From Sulfurimonas autotrophica DSM 16294 (lineage in GTDB: Bacteria > Campylobacterota > Campylobacteria > Campylobacterales > Sulfurimonadaceae), in NCBI RefSeq assembly GCF_000147355.1, contig NC_014506.1, forward strand, positions 1,364,001 through 1,428,000: 64,000 bases of DNA, read 5' to 3'. The notes beneath the pieces were generated by a model. That model ran no database searches. It had not been told where the DNA came from and saw only the letters and a list, made by a program, of their open reading frames with translations. Shown here in pieces: positions 1 to 8,177 of this stretch. The position numbers were made by a program, and so were the translations under genes. Numbering within the stretch: the first letter of the stretch is position 1; each line of letters starts with the position of its first letter.

Positions 1-1094
1 GAAAGCACCTTTTTAACCGAAGCATTTTTTATTTTTGCCATTACAGGATTTGACTGTAAGATTTCACGAGAAACATTTAACGGTAAATCTTTAGAATCAA
101 TCACACCACGCAAAAAACGTAAGTATGTAGGCATTAACTCTTTGTCATCATCTGTAATAAATACACGGTTGATGTAGAGTTTTACACCAGGCTGATAATC
201 TACTCTATAAATATCCATCGGCGCTTTACTTGGAATATAAAAGAGCGTAGTATATTCAATCGCCCCTTCAGCTTTGTGGTGCATCCACGTTAAAGGTTCT
301 TCATTTGAATGCGCAAGTGTTTCATAAAATGCTTTATAATCTTCATCTTTTAACTCATTTTTGGAAATTGTCCAAAGAGCATTCGCACTGTTAATTTGTA
401 CATTCTCTATTTCAGTACGTGCAGGCTCTGTCTCTTTACCATCATCGTCAGTAACTGCCGGAATATGCTTTTCTTTGTCCATAAAAATCGGGAATGGAAT
501 ATGGTTAGAATATTTTTTCACAATAGCTTCGATACGGTGCTCTTCTAAGAATTCCTCTTCACCTTCATTTAAATGCAGAATAATTTCTGTTCCATGACCC
601 TCTTTTGTAGTCTCTTGTATTTCAAATTCGCCGTTGCCGGTACTTATCCATTTATATGCCTGTTCTTCACCTGCTTTTTTCGTGATAACCTCAACTGTGT
701 CAGCCACCATAAATGCAGCATAAAAACCTACTCCAAATTGACCGATTAGATGAGAATCAACTTTTTGATCACCTGTCATATTTTCTAAAAATGCTTTTGT
801 TCCTGATTTGGCAATTGTACCAAGGTTATTTAATAGATCTACTTCGTTCATACCTATTCCGGTATCAGTAATAGTCAGTAATTTATTCTCTTTGTCTTTT
901 TTTATGTCGATTCTAGGGTCAAATTTCACGCCCTTATACTCTTCATTTGTTAAAACCAACATATTGAGTTTATCAAGTGCATCCGATGCATTTGAAATTA
1001 ATTCACGAAGAAAAATCTCCTTGTTTGAATAAAGTGAATGAATCATTAGTTGTAAAATTTGATTTGCTTCTGTTTGAAATTGATGTTTAGCCAT
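1..1094 (-). CDS. htpG: Chaperone HtpG (Hsp90 family), N-terminal ~364 residues, cut by window start
   Basis: ATP-dependent cytosolic Hsp90-type chaperone. The reverse-strand translation begins [16 protein letters not shown] and carries the GHKL ATPase motifs: the [12 protein letters not shown] helix, TDTGIGM and [11 protein letters not shown], all in the first ~130 residues, followed by the start of the middle domain. The frame is open to the window edge, so the C-terminal dimerisation part (family length about 620 residues) lies outside. The ATG at 1092-1094 (read on minus) has an AAGGAT ribosome-binding site just upstream. A TAAAAT -10-like hexamer lies at 1126-1131 (minus). No CIRCE-type heat-shock operator was seen. 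Confidence 0.96.
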   Translation of the reverse strand, partial: MAKHQFQTEANQILQLMIHSLYSNKEIFLRELISNASDALDKLNMLVLTNEEYKGVKFDPRIDIKKDKENKLLTITDTGIGMNEVDLLNNLGTIAKSGTKAFLENMTGDQKVDSHLIGQFGVGFYAAFMVADTVEVITKKAGEEQAYKWISTGNGEFEIQETTKEGHGTEIILHLNEGEEEFLEEHRIEAIVKKYSNHIPFPIFMDKEKHIPAVTDDDGKETEPARTEIENVQINSANALWTISKNELKDEDYKAFYETLAHSNEEPLTWMHHKAEGAIEYTTLFYIPSKAPMDIYRVDYQPGVKLYINRVFITDDDKELMPTYLRFLRGVIDSKDLPLNVSREILQSNPVMAKIKNASVKKVL

Positions 1095-1211
1095 AATATA
1101 AATCCTTTTTTTGAAATTTGACAGTATTTTACCAAAAAAAGTTAATAGTTGCAAGTTTTATCAATATTGTTTAGTCAATTTAACTCAAGTTTGTTCTTTT
1201 TATATTTTTGA

Positions 1212-1217
1212 TATAAT
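1212..1217 (+). promoter_or_regulatory. -10 hexamer placing the next ATG at +1 (leaderless candidate)
   Basis: A TATAAT preceded by TTTTTGA lies only six nucleotides before the ATG at 1224, and there is no Shine-Dalgarno sequence. Transcription would start at or next to the A of the ATG. Inference from spacing only. Confidence 0.5.
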
Positions 1218-1223
1218 GTTTGA

Positions 1224-1535
1224 ATGAAAAATGATTATATTAATTTAATAGAACCTACTCCTGTTTTACATACAAAAAAGTGTCAACTCATTGCATTGTT
1301 AATGAAGTTTTTATTACAGTTTACTCCTATTGTAACTGCTTTAACAGCTTGGTATTTATATGATTATTTTATAGCAGGAGCAACTTTACTTATAATGTTT
1401 GTAGTTGTTGGCATTATAAGAGCTAAAATGAGAAACAGCGTTATACCTCCGTCTCAAAGGGAATATCATTATAATGATGAAGGTATAGCAAAATGGTTTA
1501 CGGCAAAAGAGATATGTCCAAAAAATGACGAGTAA
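1224..1535 (+). CDS. Small membrane protein, unknown function
   Basis: A 103-residue protein that I do not recognise. A hydrophilic N-terminus (1-22) is followed by two probable membrane segments at about 23-45 and 50-66, then a basic stretch (RAKMR) and a hydrophilic tail containing REYHYNDEG. It stands alone between htpG (divergent) and a CopD-like gene (convergent, 2-nt gap). It has no ribosome-binding site and the -10 sits six bases upstream, so it may be translated from a leaderless mRNA. Confidence 0.65.
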   Translation: MKNDYINLIEPTPVLHTKKCQLIALLMKFLLQFTPIVTALTAWYLYDYFIAGATLLIMFVVVGIIRAKMRNSVIPPSQREYHYNDEGIAKWFTAKEICPKNDE

Positions 1536-1537
1536 GA

Positions 1538-1984
1538 TTAAAGCATTGCACGAATCATAATCGCATAATGCAGAACAAAAAGATTTAAAAAGAATATAAG
1601 TAAAGAAGACCCGCGTGATATAATGTTTTGTATTTTTGTTCGTTCTTTACCATTTGTACGAAATGCTATAAAAAAATGAATAATAGTTGCAATAACAATA
1701 ATAGCCACTATAAATAATTTCTTTCTTAGCGCTTGGACTATAATATTGTCATCATGAGTCAAGAGCATATGGTATAAACCATTATCAACAATCATCACAG
1801 TCCCTGTCAACAACAATACAACTATAGAAACCAATTCAAAATAGCCAAAAATAGGCCCGATATGAGGATAAACCTGTTTTTGTTTCTCTTTATCGAGCAG
1901 TGTAACGCCTAAAACAAACATAAATATAGAACCGCCTATCCAAGCAATAGCAGCTATTAAATGAATATGTATAAATAAACCCAA
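1538..1984 (-). CDS. CopD-like integral membrane protein
   Basis: A 148-residue protein with four predicted membrane helices. The N-terminal HIHLIAAIAWIGGSIF pattern (histidines in helix 1 followed by WxGG) resembles the CopD / DUF2269 group of small membrane proteins, some of which bind heme or copper. The substrate cannot be told from sequence. Its start ATG has an AGGATT ribosome-binding site. It lies 37 bp downstream of the degenerate GGDEF-like gene on the same strand, so the two may be co-transcribed. Confidence 0.55.
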   Translation of the reverse strand: MGLFIHIHLIAAIAWIGGSIFMFVLGVTLLDKEKQKQVYPHIGPIFGYFELVSIVVLLLTGTVMIVDNGLYHMLLTHDDNIIVQALRKKLFIVAIIVIATIIHFFIAFRTNGKERTKIQNIISRGSSLLIFFLNLFVLHYAIMIRAML

Positions 1985-2021
1985 ATAAAATCCTTTAAAT
2001 GAGTTCGTATAGTATTATAAT

Positions 2022-2471
2022 TTAAATAACATAATCTTGATATATGACAATATTTTCTAAATTATTTTCAATAGCATATTCCAATCTGTCTAATAAACTT
2101 TGAATCATATTTTTATATTTTGGATTATAGTTTTGTGAATCAGCTGCACTGAGATAATATTTATTATTGACATTTATCTGTAAAAGATGATAATTTACAT
2201 TTTCAGCTGCTTTTGCACATAACTCTGCAGATATGCCATCAAGTATAATGCAGCATAAATTATCATTTAAGTATATTAATCTATCAGTTTGTCTCAACTT
2301 CTTTTTTAATGTCTCTACATCCACAGCAAATGTATTTTTACAATAAATAGCTACTAAAGAAAATTCTACATCATAACGTGCATTTCTGTATTTATATTCA
2401 GATATATCATTCAATATAGTTTCAAATAATTCGCCTTTATTACTTTTTATATATTCTAATATATCTGGCAT
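2022..2471 (-). CDS. Degenerate GGDEF-like small protein
   Basis: A 149-residue cytosolic protein. Residues ~35-100 follow the layout of a GGDEF domain: a beta strand (FSLVAIYC), a helix, then DRLIYLNDNLCCIILDG where active enzymes have D-x-(V/I)-x-R-(Y/L)-GGDEF-x-x-(I/L)-L. The catalytic GGDEF is replaced by LNDNL (68-72), so no cyclase activity is expected. A c-di-GMP or protein-binding role is possible. The assignment is structural reasoning from a short pattern and could be wrong. It is divergent from the exporter operon. Confidence 0.45.
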   Translation of the reverse strand: MPDILEYIKSNKGELFETILNDISEYKYRNARYDVEFSLVAIYCKNTFAVDVETLKKKLRQTDRLIYLNDNLCCIILDGISAELCAKAAENVNYHLLQINVNNKYYLSAADSQNYNPKYKNMIQSLLDRLEYAIENNLENIVIYQDYVI

Positions 2472-2520
2472 AATACATTCCTTATTTTTTTTATAATATC
2501 ATATTAATATTAATTACACA

Positions 2521-2546
2521 TGAAAGGAAAATTCATTTTCATTTCA
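2521..2546. promoter_or_regulatory. 26-bp palindromic operator candidate upstream of exporter operon
   Basis: The sequence has symmetric arms: TGAAA (2521-2525), GAAAAT (2527-2532), centre TC, ATTTTC (2535-2540), TTTCA (2542-2546). Only one symmetric pair (2526/2541) is mismatched. It covers the -35 position of the promoter whose -10 is at 2558-2563. The 19 bases starting at 2522 match the classical Fur box at about 12 positions, so Fur is one candidate binder; a TetR- or MarR-type repressor is another. Confidence 0.55.
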
Positions 2547-2557
2547 TTTTAATCCAC

Positions 2558-2563
2558 TATAAT
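2558..2563 (+). promoter_or_regulatory. -10 element of the exporter operon
   Basis: A TATAAT lies 34 bp before the tolC-like ATG at 2598, within CACTATAATTATC, and an AGGA ribosome-binding site precedes the ATG. The -35 region falls inside the palindrome at 2521-2546, consistent with repression by a dimeric regulator. Confidence 0.55.
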
Positions 2564-2597
2564 TATCTCACCTTAACATATATTAGGAATACAATTC

Positions 2598-3788
2598 ATG
2601 ACAAAAAAAATAATTTTAATCTTAATTCTCAGTATGACACTTGATGCAAATATTATAGATTTTTATAAAAAAACAGTGACTACATTACAATACAATCAAA
2701 AATATGAACTTAATACAAAAGCAAATAAACTCAATAAAAGTGGAGTTGTATACAGTAAATACGCCAACTTTTCTTTAAATGCTGACTACAGTAAGACAAA
2801 AGCCAAAAGGTTAACCAACGCCTTTGATACGACTAATGTAACTTTCAATGATACACTCGACTTATTCGATAAAAGCAGTTACAAAATTGATGCACTCACA
2901 CTTGATTTAAAATCTAAAAAATCTGTGTTAAATATACAAAAAGAACAACTATTTATATCTCTTGTAAATATGATTGCTTTATATAACAAAACATTAGAAC
3001 AACTATCTCTATACAAAGCCCTTTTTAATGAACAAGAAGATATATATGGCAAACTACAAAAGCTGCAACAAAAAGGTGCAATTACCAGTATGGACCTGTT
3101 ACGATTCAAAAATCAGCTTACTTCTCTTGAAATGACAATAATTAATCAAGAAAATGAAATTTTAAAAATGAAAAAACAGCTTAATCTTTATGCTCCAAAT
3201 CAACAAATTCCACCATTAAAAAGTTCAAAACTACTATATTCTAAAGAAGACTTTTTAAGTAGAAACCCTCAACTTAGCCTCAACAATACAGATGCACAAA
3301 AATTATTGGTACAAGCTAAAGGCTTAGAGCGCTCCTATTTACCGGATGTAACTGCAGGGGCTGCTTACCAACAACTCGGTGATCCGACATCTTATGGAAA
3401 TAATTACTCTTTCATTGTTGGTCTGCAAATACCACTCAATGCAGGTAATTTTAAAGAAGCCCAAGCTTTAAAAGTAAAGGCATTAAGTCTAAAATCTCAA
3501 AATATACAATATAAAATTCGACGAAAAAATGAATATACAACAAGATATCAAGACTATATAAATGCAGTCCAACAGCTCAAGGTTTTATATAAAAATTTGG
3601 ATGACTATGAAAAAAGTGAAAAAACCATTAAAACCGCATACTTACGACAATATGTTGATTTTAATACTTACATGCAGACTCTTTTGCAAACTTTACATGT
3701 AAAAGAGCAAATTCTTGAAATAAAATCTAAAAAAGAATTAGAAGCTACTGTATTAAATAACATTGCCTCAGGTATTATTTATGAATAA
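2598..3788 (+). CDS. TolC-family outer membrane efflux protein
   Basis: A 396-residue protein with a signal peptide (about 1-17, ending LDA) and long amphipathic helices rich in Gln, Lys and Leu (about 80-190 and 280-385), typical of the OEP/TolC alpha-barrel. The conserved PxLxLxN-type stretch and a GxxYQxLGDP region are near 220-280. It is shorter than E. coli TolC (about 470 mature residues). It is the first gene of a tolC-ATPase-HlyD-FtsX operon and overlaps the ATPase gene by 8 nt, so it is probably the dedicated outer-membrane exit duct of that exporter. Confidence 0.88.
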   Translation: MTKKIILILILSMTLDANIIDFYKKTVTTLQYNQKYELNTKANKLNKSGVVYSKYANFSLNADYSKTKAKRLTNAFDTTNVTFNDTLDLFDKSSYKIDALTLDLKSKKSVLNIQKEQLFISLVNMIALYNKTLEQLSLYKALFNEQEDIYGKLQKLQQKGAITSMDLLRFKNQLTSLEMTIINQENEILKMKKQLNLYAPNQQIPPLKSSKLLYSKEDFLSRNPQLSLNNTDAQKLLVQAKGLERSYLPDVTAGAAYQQLGDPTSYGNNYSFIVGLQIPLNAGNFKEAQALKVKALSLKSQNIQYKIRRKNEYTTRYQDYINAVQQLKVLYKNLDDYEKSEKTIKTAYLRQYVDFNTYMQTLLQTLHVKEQILEIKSKKELEATVLNNIASGIIYE

Positions 3789-4470
3789 AACTATCTTACA
3801 CTGCAAAGATATTATAAAAACATTTGGAAGCGGAGAGTCTGAAGTATTTGCATTGCGCGGAGTAACACTTGATGTATATGAAGGTGAGTTATTAATGCTT
3901 GTAGGCCCTTCAGGATGCGGAAAAACAACCTTTGTTTCTGTGATTACGGCACTGCTTAGCTTTGACAGTGGTATCTGTAATGTTTTAGGACATGATTTGA
4001 CAACTATGGATGAAGATGAAAAAGTACTCTTTCGAGGCAAATCAGTCGGTTTTGTTTTTCAGGCTTTTAATCTGCTTCCATCTCTGACAGCAGTTGAAAA
4101 TGTAGCACTGCCTTTGACTATAGCAGGAGAAAAACGAGCGATAGCTCTCCAAAAAGCAAAAGCGATGCTCGATGAAGTAGAGCTCAGTTCAAAATATGAC
4201 GTCAGACCGTCTCATTTAAGTGGCGGACAGCAACAGCGTGTTGCCATTGCCAGAGCTTTGGTTCATAACCCTGAATTTATTATTTGCGATGAACCGACAA
4301 GCAGTCTTGACCATAAATCAGGTCAGATTGTTATGGAACTGCTCAGTAAAATGACAAAAGAAAAAGGAAAAACAATGATAGTCGTAACCCATGACAATAG
4401 AATATATGAATATGGTGACAGAATGGCACATATGGAAGATGGAAAAATTATCAAGATAGAGGAAAATTAA
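3781..4470 (+). CDS. ABC transporter ATPase, LolD/MacB/DevA type
   Basis: A 229-residue nucleotide-binding subunit. Walker A GPSGCGKTT is at 42-50, the signature LSGGQQQRVAIA starts at 146, and the Walker B FIICDEP ends near 172 with SSLD after it. An upstream in-frame start (3763) exists, but the ATG at 3781 gives the normal N-terminus (MNKTILHCKDI) and an 8-nt overlap with the tolC-like gene. It should energise the FtsX-type permease encoded two genes downstream. Confidence 0.93.
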   Translation: MNKTILHCKDIIKTFGSGESEVFALRGVTLDVYEGELLMLVGPSGCGKTTFVSVITALLSFDSGICNVLGHDLTTMDEDEKVLFRGKSVGFVFQAFNLLPSLTAVENVALPLTIAGEKRAIALQKAKAMLDEVELSSKYDVRPSHLSGGQQQRVAIARALVHNPEFIICDEPTSSLDHKSGQIVMELLSKMTKEKGKTMIVVTHDNRIYEYGDRMAHMEDGKIIKIEEN

Positions 4471-4471
4471 T

Positions 4472-5362
4472 ATGAAAAGTTTTTACACACTTCTAGTTTT
4501 ATCAATTATCGGCATTATAGTCGGACTTGGGGTCATTTTTTACGATCAAAGGCCAAAAGAGTCTCAAACAGAGCCTATACCGGAGTTAAAACCGCCTTAC
4601 AAAAATTTTATTGCAGGTACTGGAATAGTTGAATCAGGAAGTAAAAATATTCAAATAGGTTCTTCTATTTCCGGTGTCATCTCCAAAGTCAATGTCGAGA
4701 GCGGAGACAATGTTAAAAAGGGAGAATTACTTTTTACTCTTAATGAAAAAAATCTCACAGCAAAAATAACAGCTTTACAGGCTGAAATTGAACTCGCAAA
4801 AACAAAGCTTCAAAAAGCACAGCATCAATTTCAAATTATTAAAAGCTTTAAAAAAGTTTCTCCGCAGATGGTAAAGAAAACAAAATACACTGCTGCAAAA
4901 GATAGTGTAACAGAGGCAGAAGCGGCCCTATCTGTTGCCAAATCAAAACTTAAAGTTTTACAAAAAGAGTTGTCTTTGTATACTGTTTACAGCCCGATAG
5001 ACGGCAAAGTTTTAGAGTCCAAGCTTAATATCGGAAAATATTTTGCTCCAAGCAGTAAATTACTTATTCTTGGTAGCAGTACACTTAATCTGCGCGTTGA
5101 TATTAACGAATACGATGTATACAAGTTTATGCCAGATACAAATGCAGTTGCTTTTGTTCGCGGACACCCAAAACTCAAAATATCGCTCAAATATCTTTAC
5201 ACTATGCCTTATGTCGTTCCTAAGAAAAACCTCACAGGTATTGCGACAGAGAGAACGGATACAAGAGTTTTACAAGTGCTTTATGCCTTGCCGAAAAAAG
5301 TAGATTTTCCTCTCTTTGTAGGGCAACAACTTGATGTATTTGTGCAAAGTAAGGACAAGTAA
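4472..5362 (+). CDS. HlyD/DevB-type periplasmic adaptor (membrane fusion) protein
   Basis: A 296-residue protein with an N-terminal membrane anchor (about 6-24), a lipoyl-like half (IQIGSSISGVISKVNVESGDNVKKG, 61-85; shown as the family pattern), a helical hairpin (about 95-165, rich in K, A, L, E) and a second lipoyl half (VYSPIDGKV, about 171-179). This is the DevB/MacA layout that bridges an inner-membrane FtsX-type permease and TolC. One base separates it from the ATPase gene, and the permease follows immediately. Confidence 0.9.
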   Translation: MKSFYTLLVLSIIGIIVGLGVIFYDQRPKESQTEPIPELKPPYKNFIAGTGIVESGSKNIQIGSSISGVISKVNVESGDNVKKGELLFTLNEKNLTAKITALQAEIELAKTKLQKAQHQFQIIKSFKKVSPQMVKKTKYTAAKDSVTEAEAALSVAKSKLKVLQKELSLYTVYSPIDGKVLESKLNIGKYFAPSSKLLILGSSTLNLRVDINEYDVYKFMPDTNAVAFVRGHPKLKISLKYLYTMPYVVPKKNLTGIATERTDTRVLQVLYALPKKVDFPLFVGQQLDVFVQSKDK

Positions 5363-6556
5363 ATGTTTCGTGTAGCTGTCGAAATGCTTATGGGAGATAA
5401 GACCAAATACATCGGGCTTATACTAGGGATTACTTTTACTGCTTTTTTGGTTACTTTTGCACTTTCATATTTTGCAGGTTTTATGACACGAGGATTCTCT
5501 CTTGTCAATGAAAACCCCACAGCAGATGTCTGGGTTATGGACAGTGCGGTAAACTCTACAGAAGCCACAATAAATATGCCAAACTCTGCACTTGATTTGG
5601 TAAGAAGCGTCAGTGGCGTGAGTTATGCTACACCACTCTATATCGGTGATGCTACAGCAAGGTTTCCAAACGGACATTTTCAAAAATTTCAGCTAATAGG
5701 TGTAGATAATGCAACGCTTAGCGGTGCACCTGTTTTAAAAACGGGGCTCAAACAAAATGCACTACGCTTACCACAGAGTGTCATCGTTGACAGCGGCGGA
5801 ACAAAAGGCAAACTGCAGACACCGACAAATCAAAAAGATATGTGGAGTTATGACGGAGCACATCTGAATGTACCTACGCGTAGATTACGCTCTGGTGACG
5901 AACTTCTCATAGATGACAGACGAGTGATAGTCACAGGCGTTTCACATATGCTTGGAAGATTTCCGCCACGACCACTCATGTATACGACTGCTTCAAATTT
6001 TATACGTCTTACGCCTGCTCAAAACAAAAGAGTAACTTTTATAATGGTAAGAGCACCAAAGAACATTGTGCCTGAAATTTTGGCGCAAAAAATCCATAAT
6101 CAAACAGGATTAAAAGCTGTTACAAGTACAGAACTTAAAAAAGAAACTGTCATGTGGTACCTCATCAACTCTGAGGATGTCGGCGATATGGTAAATATGG
6201 TAATGTTGGCAATGCTTGTGGGATTTGGAGTCACAGGCGTTATGCTTTATATGTTTACCTATGAAAACCTCAAACAGTACGCCGTATTAAAAGCGATGGG
6301 TGCAACAAACAAACAACTCAGCACAATGGTATTTACACAAGCCTTTATCGGGGTTCTCATAGGAAGCGGTATAGGCATAGGAATTGCCGGATTATTTGGA
6401 GAAGCAGTCTCCAGTGCCAGTTTTCCCTTTCGTTTGATGTGGTTTGCACCTGTTCTCGGATTTTTAAGTGTTTTTATAGTAAGTGTAACTGCAGCGGTTA
6501 TCAGCGTCAGACCCGTATTAAAATTAGAACCCGGCGTAGTATTTGCGAGCAGATAA
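5363..6556 (+). CDS. FtsX/MacB-type ABC permease (DevC-like)
   Basis: A 397-residue inner-membrane permease with one N-terminal helix (about 18-38), a large periplasmic domain (40-265), and three C-terminal helices (about 272-295, 322-345, 358-382). The cytosolic loop before helix 3 has LKQYAVLKAMGATNKQL, the FtsX-family coupling pattern. It completes the exporter; such DevBCA/MacAB-like systems extrude lipids, peptides or small toxic molecules rather than pumping across one membrane. The substrate is unknown. Confidence 0.9.
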   Translation: MFRVAVEMLMGDKTKYIGLILGITFTAFLVTFALSYFAGFMTRGFSLVNENPTADVWVMDSAVNSTEATINMPNSALDLVRSVSGVSYATPLYIGDATARFPNGHFQKFQLIGVDNATLSGAPVLKTGLKQNALRLPQSVIVDSGGTKGKLQTPTNQKDMWSYDGAHLNVPTRRLRSGDELLIDDRRVIVTGVSHMLGRFPPRPLMYTTASNFIRLTPAQNKRVTFIMVRAPKNIVPEILAQKIHNQTGLKAVTSTELKKETVMWYLINSEDVGDMVNMVMLAMLVGFGVTGVMLYMFTYENLKQYAVLKAMGATNKQLSTMVFTQAFIGVLIGSGIGIGIAGLFGEAVSSASFPFRLMWFAPVLGFLSVFIVSVTAAVISVRPVLKLEPGVVFASR

Positions 6557-6572
6557 ATAAGGAAAAGTACAC

Positions 6573-7055
6573 CTATTTCACATGACACAAAGAGTATTTG
6601 ACGTCTGTTTCAAACCATATTTTCATTTTGTTTTCTTTGCTCACCTCTTTTAAGGTTGCTTTGTCTAACTCTGCATATACTTTCATCACTCCAGCGTCAA
6701 ATATATAATCCATGGCAATAATTTTTTTCTTGCCCTTATATGTGAATTGTGTAATAAATTTACCGGTTTTTGGCTTGCCTTTAATGCGTTTGTTCGGTTT
6801 GTAATCAAGTACCTGTACAAAAAGTTTTTCATGCGTATTTGGCAGTGTTACATGTAAGGTTGCGCCGACGAACAACTGTCTGAAATTTCCGCCACTGAGA
6901 GCTTTTGGTGTGTATGTAAACTCTTTTAGCTCCATGTTGTTATACCCAATCTTGACTGCATTGCTTTGTGTAAGTGTACACCCTCCACTCTTGCCCATTT
7001 CTACACTGTAAAGTGATGATGTCAGTAGTGCAAAGAACAATAATATTTTAATCAT
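6573..7055 (-). CDS. Secreted protein, possibly YceI-like
   Basis: A 160-residue protein with a clear signal peptide (MIKILLFFALLTSSLYS, cleaved near 17). The mature part has alternating beta-strand patterns, GCTLTQSNAVKIGYNNMELKEFTY near its start and paired cysteines (C26 and one four residues from the end, in SLCHVK). The pattern 'hydrophobic core - K..A.SGG.F' is reminiscent of YceI-type periplasmic lipocalin-like proteins of Campylobacterota, but this is weak. It has an AAGGAG ribosome-binding site and a TATAAT (plus-strand ATTATA at 7084-7089) upstream. It converges on the exporter operon. Confidence 0.5.
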   Translation of the reverse strand: MIKILLFFALLTSSLYSVEMGKSGGCTLTQSNAVKIGYNNMELKEFTYTPKALSGGNFRQLFVGATLHVTLPNTHEKLFVQVLDYKPNKRIKGKPKTGKFITQFTYKGKKKIIAMDYIFDAGVMKVYAELDKATLKEVSKENKMKIWFETDVKYSLCHVK

Positions 7056-7155
7056 AAGGCCGCTCCTTTAAATTTTATCAAACATTATAGCTACAAAAAG
7101 ATTATTTCTCATTTTATGCTACTATAAATAAAATATTACAATAGGATTTTATACA

Positions 7156-8034
7156 ATGACAGGTGGATTTTTCGCTCTTTTTGATGATATTGCAACACTT
7201 TTGGACGATGCTGCGGTAGTGAGCAAGGTAGCTGCAAAAAAAACTACCGGTATTTTGGGTGATGATTTGGCCGTTAATGTCCAAAAAGCTTCAGGCTTTG
7301 CAGCATCTCGTGAACTTCCTGTGCTTTGGGCCATCACAAAAGGCTCGTTTAGAAACAAACTCATCATTTTGCCCGTCGCTTTTTTACTCTCTGCCTATGC
7401 TTCATGGCTCATTATTCCCATACTTATGCTTGGCGGTATTTACCTCTCGTATGAAGGCGTAGAGAAAATCTATGAATACTTCTACCCTCATCATAAAAAG
7501 CATGCCGGCGCACTCGCAGAACTCTCAGAAGAAGATTTTTTCAACATAGAAAAAGAAAAAATAAAATCCGCCATAACCACAGACTTTATACTCTCTATAG
7601 AGATTGTCATAATTGCCCTTGGAACGGTTCTGTCACAGCCTCTTTTCATTCAAATCATCGCCGTAACGGTCGTTGCCATCTTAGCAACCATCGGTGTCTA
7701 TGGTCTTGTCGCTTTGCTTGTACGCATGGATGACTTTGGTTTTGCACTCATAGAGCGTGCCGAAGATGAAAAATCACTCCTGCACAAAACAGGCAGAATC
7801 CTCGTAATCTCACTGCCAAAAGCCATCCGTGCTCTCACAGTCATAGGCACCTTCGCCATGCTCTTAGTAGCAGGAGGCATTTTCATGCATAACATCCACC
7901 AACTACACAACTATCTGCACTTTCTGCCAAACCTATTAGCCGAAGTTTTACTCGGTCTTGTTATAGGAAGCATTGCTTTTGGTGTTCATATTTTATATGT
8001 GAAGGTGTTTGGTTTAAAAAAAGATTACATGTAA
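7156..8034 (+). CDS. DUF808 / YedI-family inner-membrane protein
   Basis: A 292-residue multi-pass protein beginning MTGGFFALFDDIATLLDD, which is the hallmark start of the DUF808 (YedI) family, followed by KTTGILGDDLAVN and about six membrane helices (70-105, 145-170, 175-195, 225-250, 262-285). The function of the family is unknown. It ends in TAC ATG TAA, which is itself a copy of the TTACATGTAA repeat. The gene looks somewhat richer in G and C than the AT-rich patch that follows. Confidence 0.9.
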   Translation: MTGGFFALFDDIATLLDDAAVVSKVAAKKTTGILGDDLAVNVQKASGFAASRELPVLWAITKGSFRNKLIILPVAFLLSAYASWLIIPILMLGGIYLSYEGVEKIYEYFYPHHKKHAGALAELSEEDFFNIEKEKIKSAITTDFILSIEIVIIALGTVLSQPLFIQIIAVTVVAILATIGVYGLVALLVRMDDFGFALIERAEDEKSLLHKTGRILVISLPKAIRALTVIGTFAMLLVAGGIFMHNIHQLHNYLHFLPNLLAEVLLGLVIGSIAFGVHILYVKVFGLKKDYM

Positions 8035-8177
8035 TATTTACACCCAAAAAAACTAACATTTTCCGTGTTCATTTATTTTTTTGTATAAAATGTCTTTATG
8101 TTATAATGCTTGCAAATAAAGAGTTATAATTACACAGTAGATTTTCTCACACAAAAACTCTAAAAAAAGGATATACA

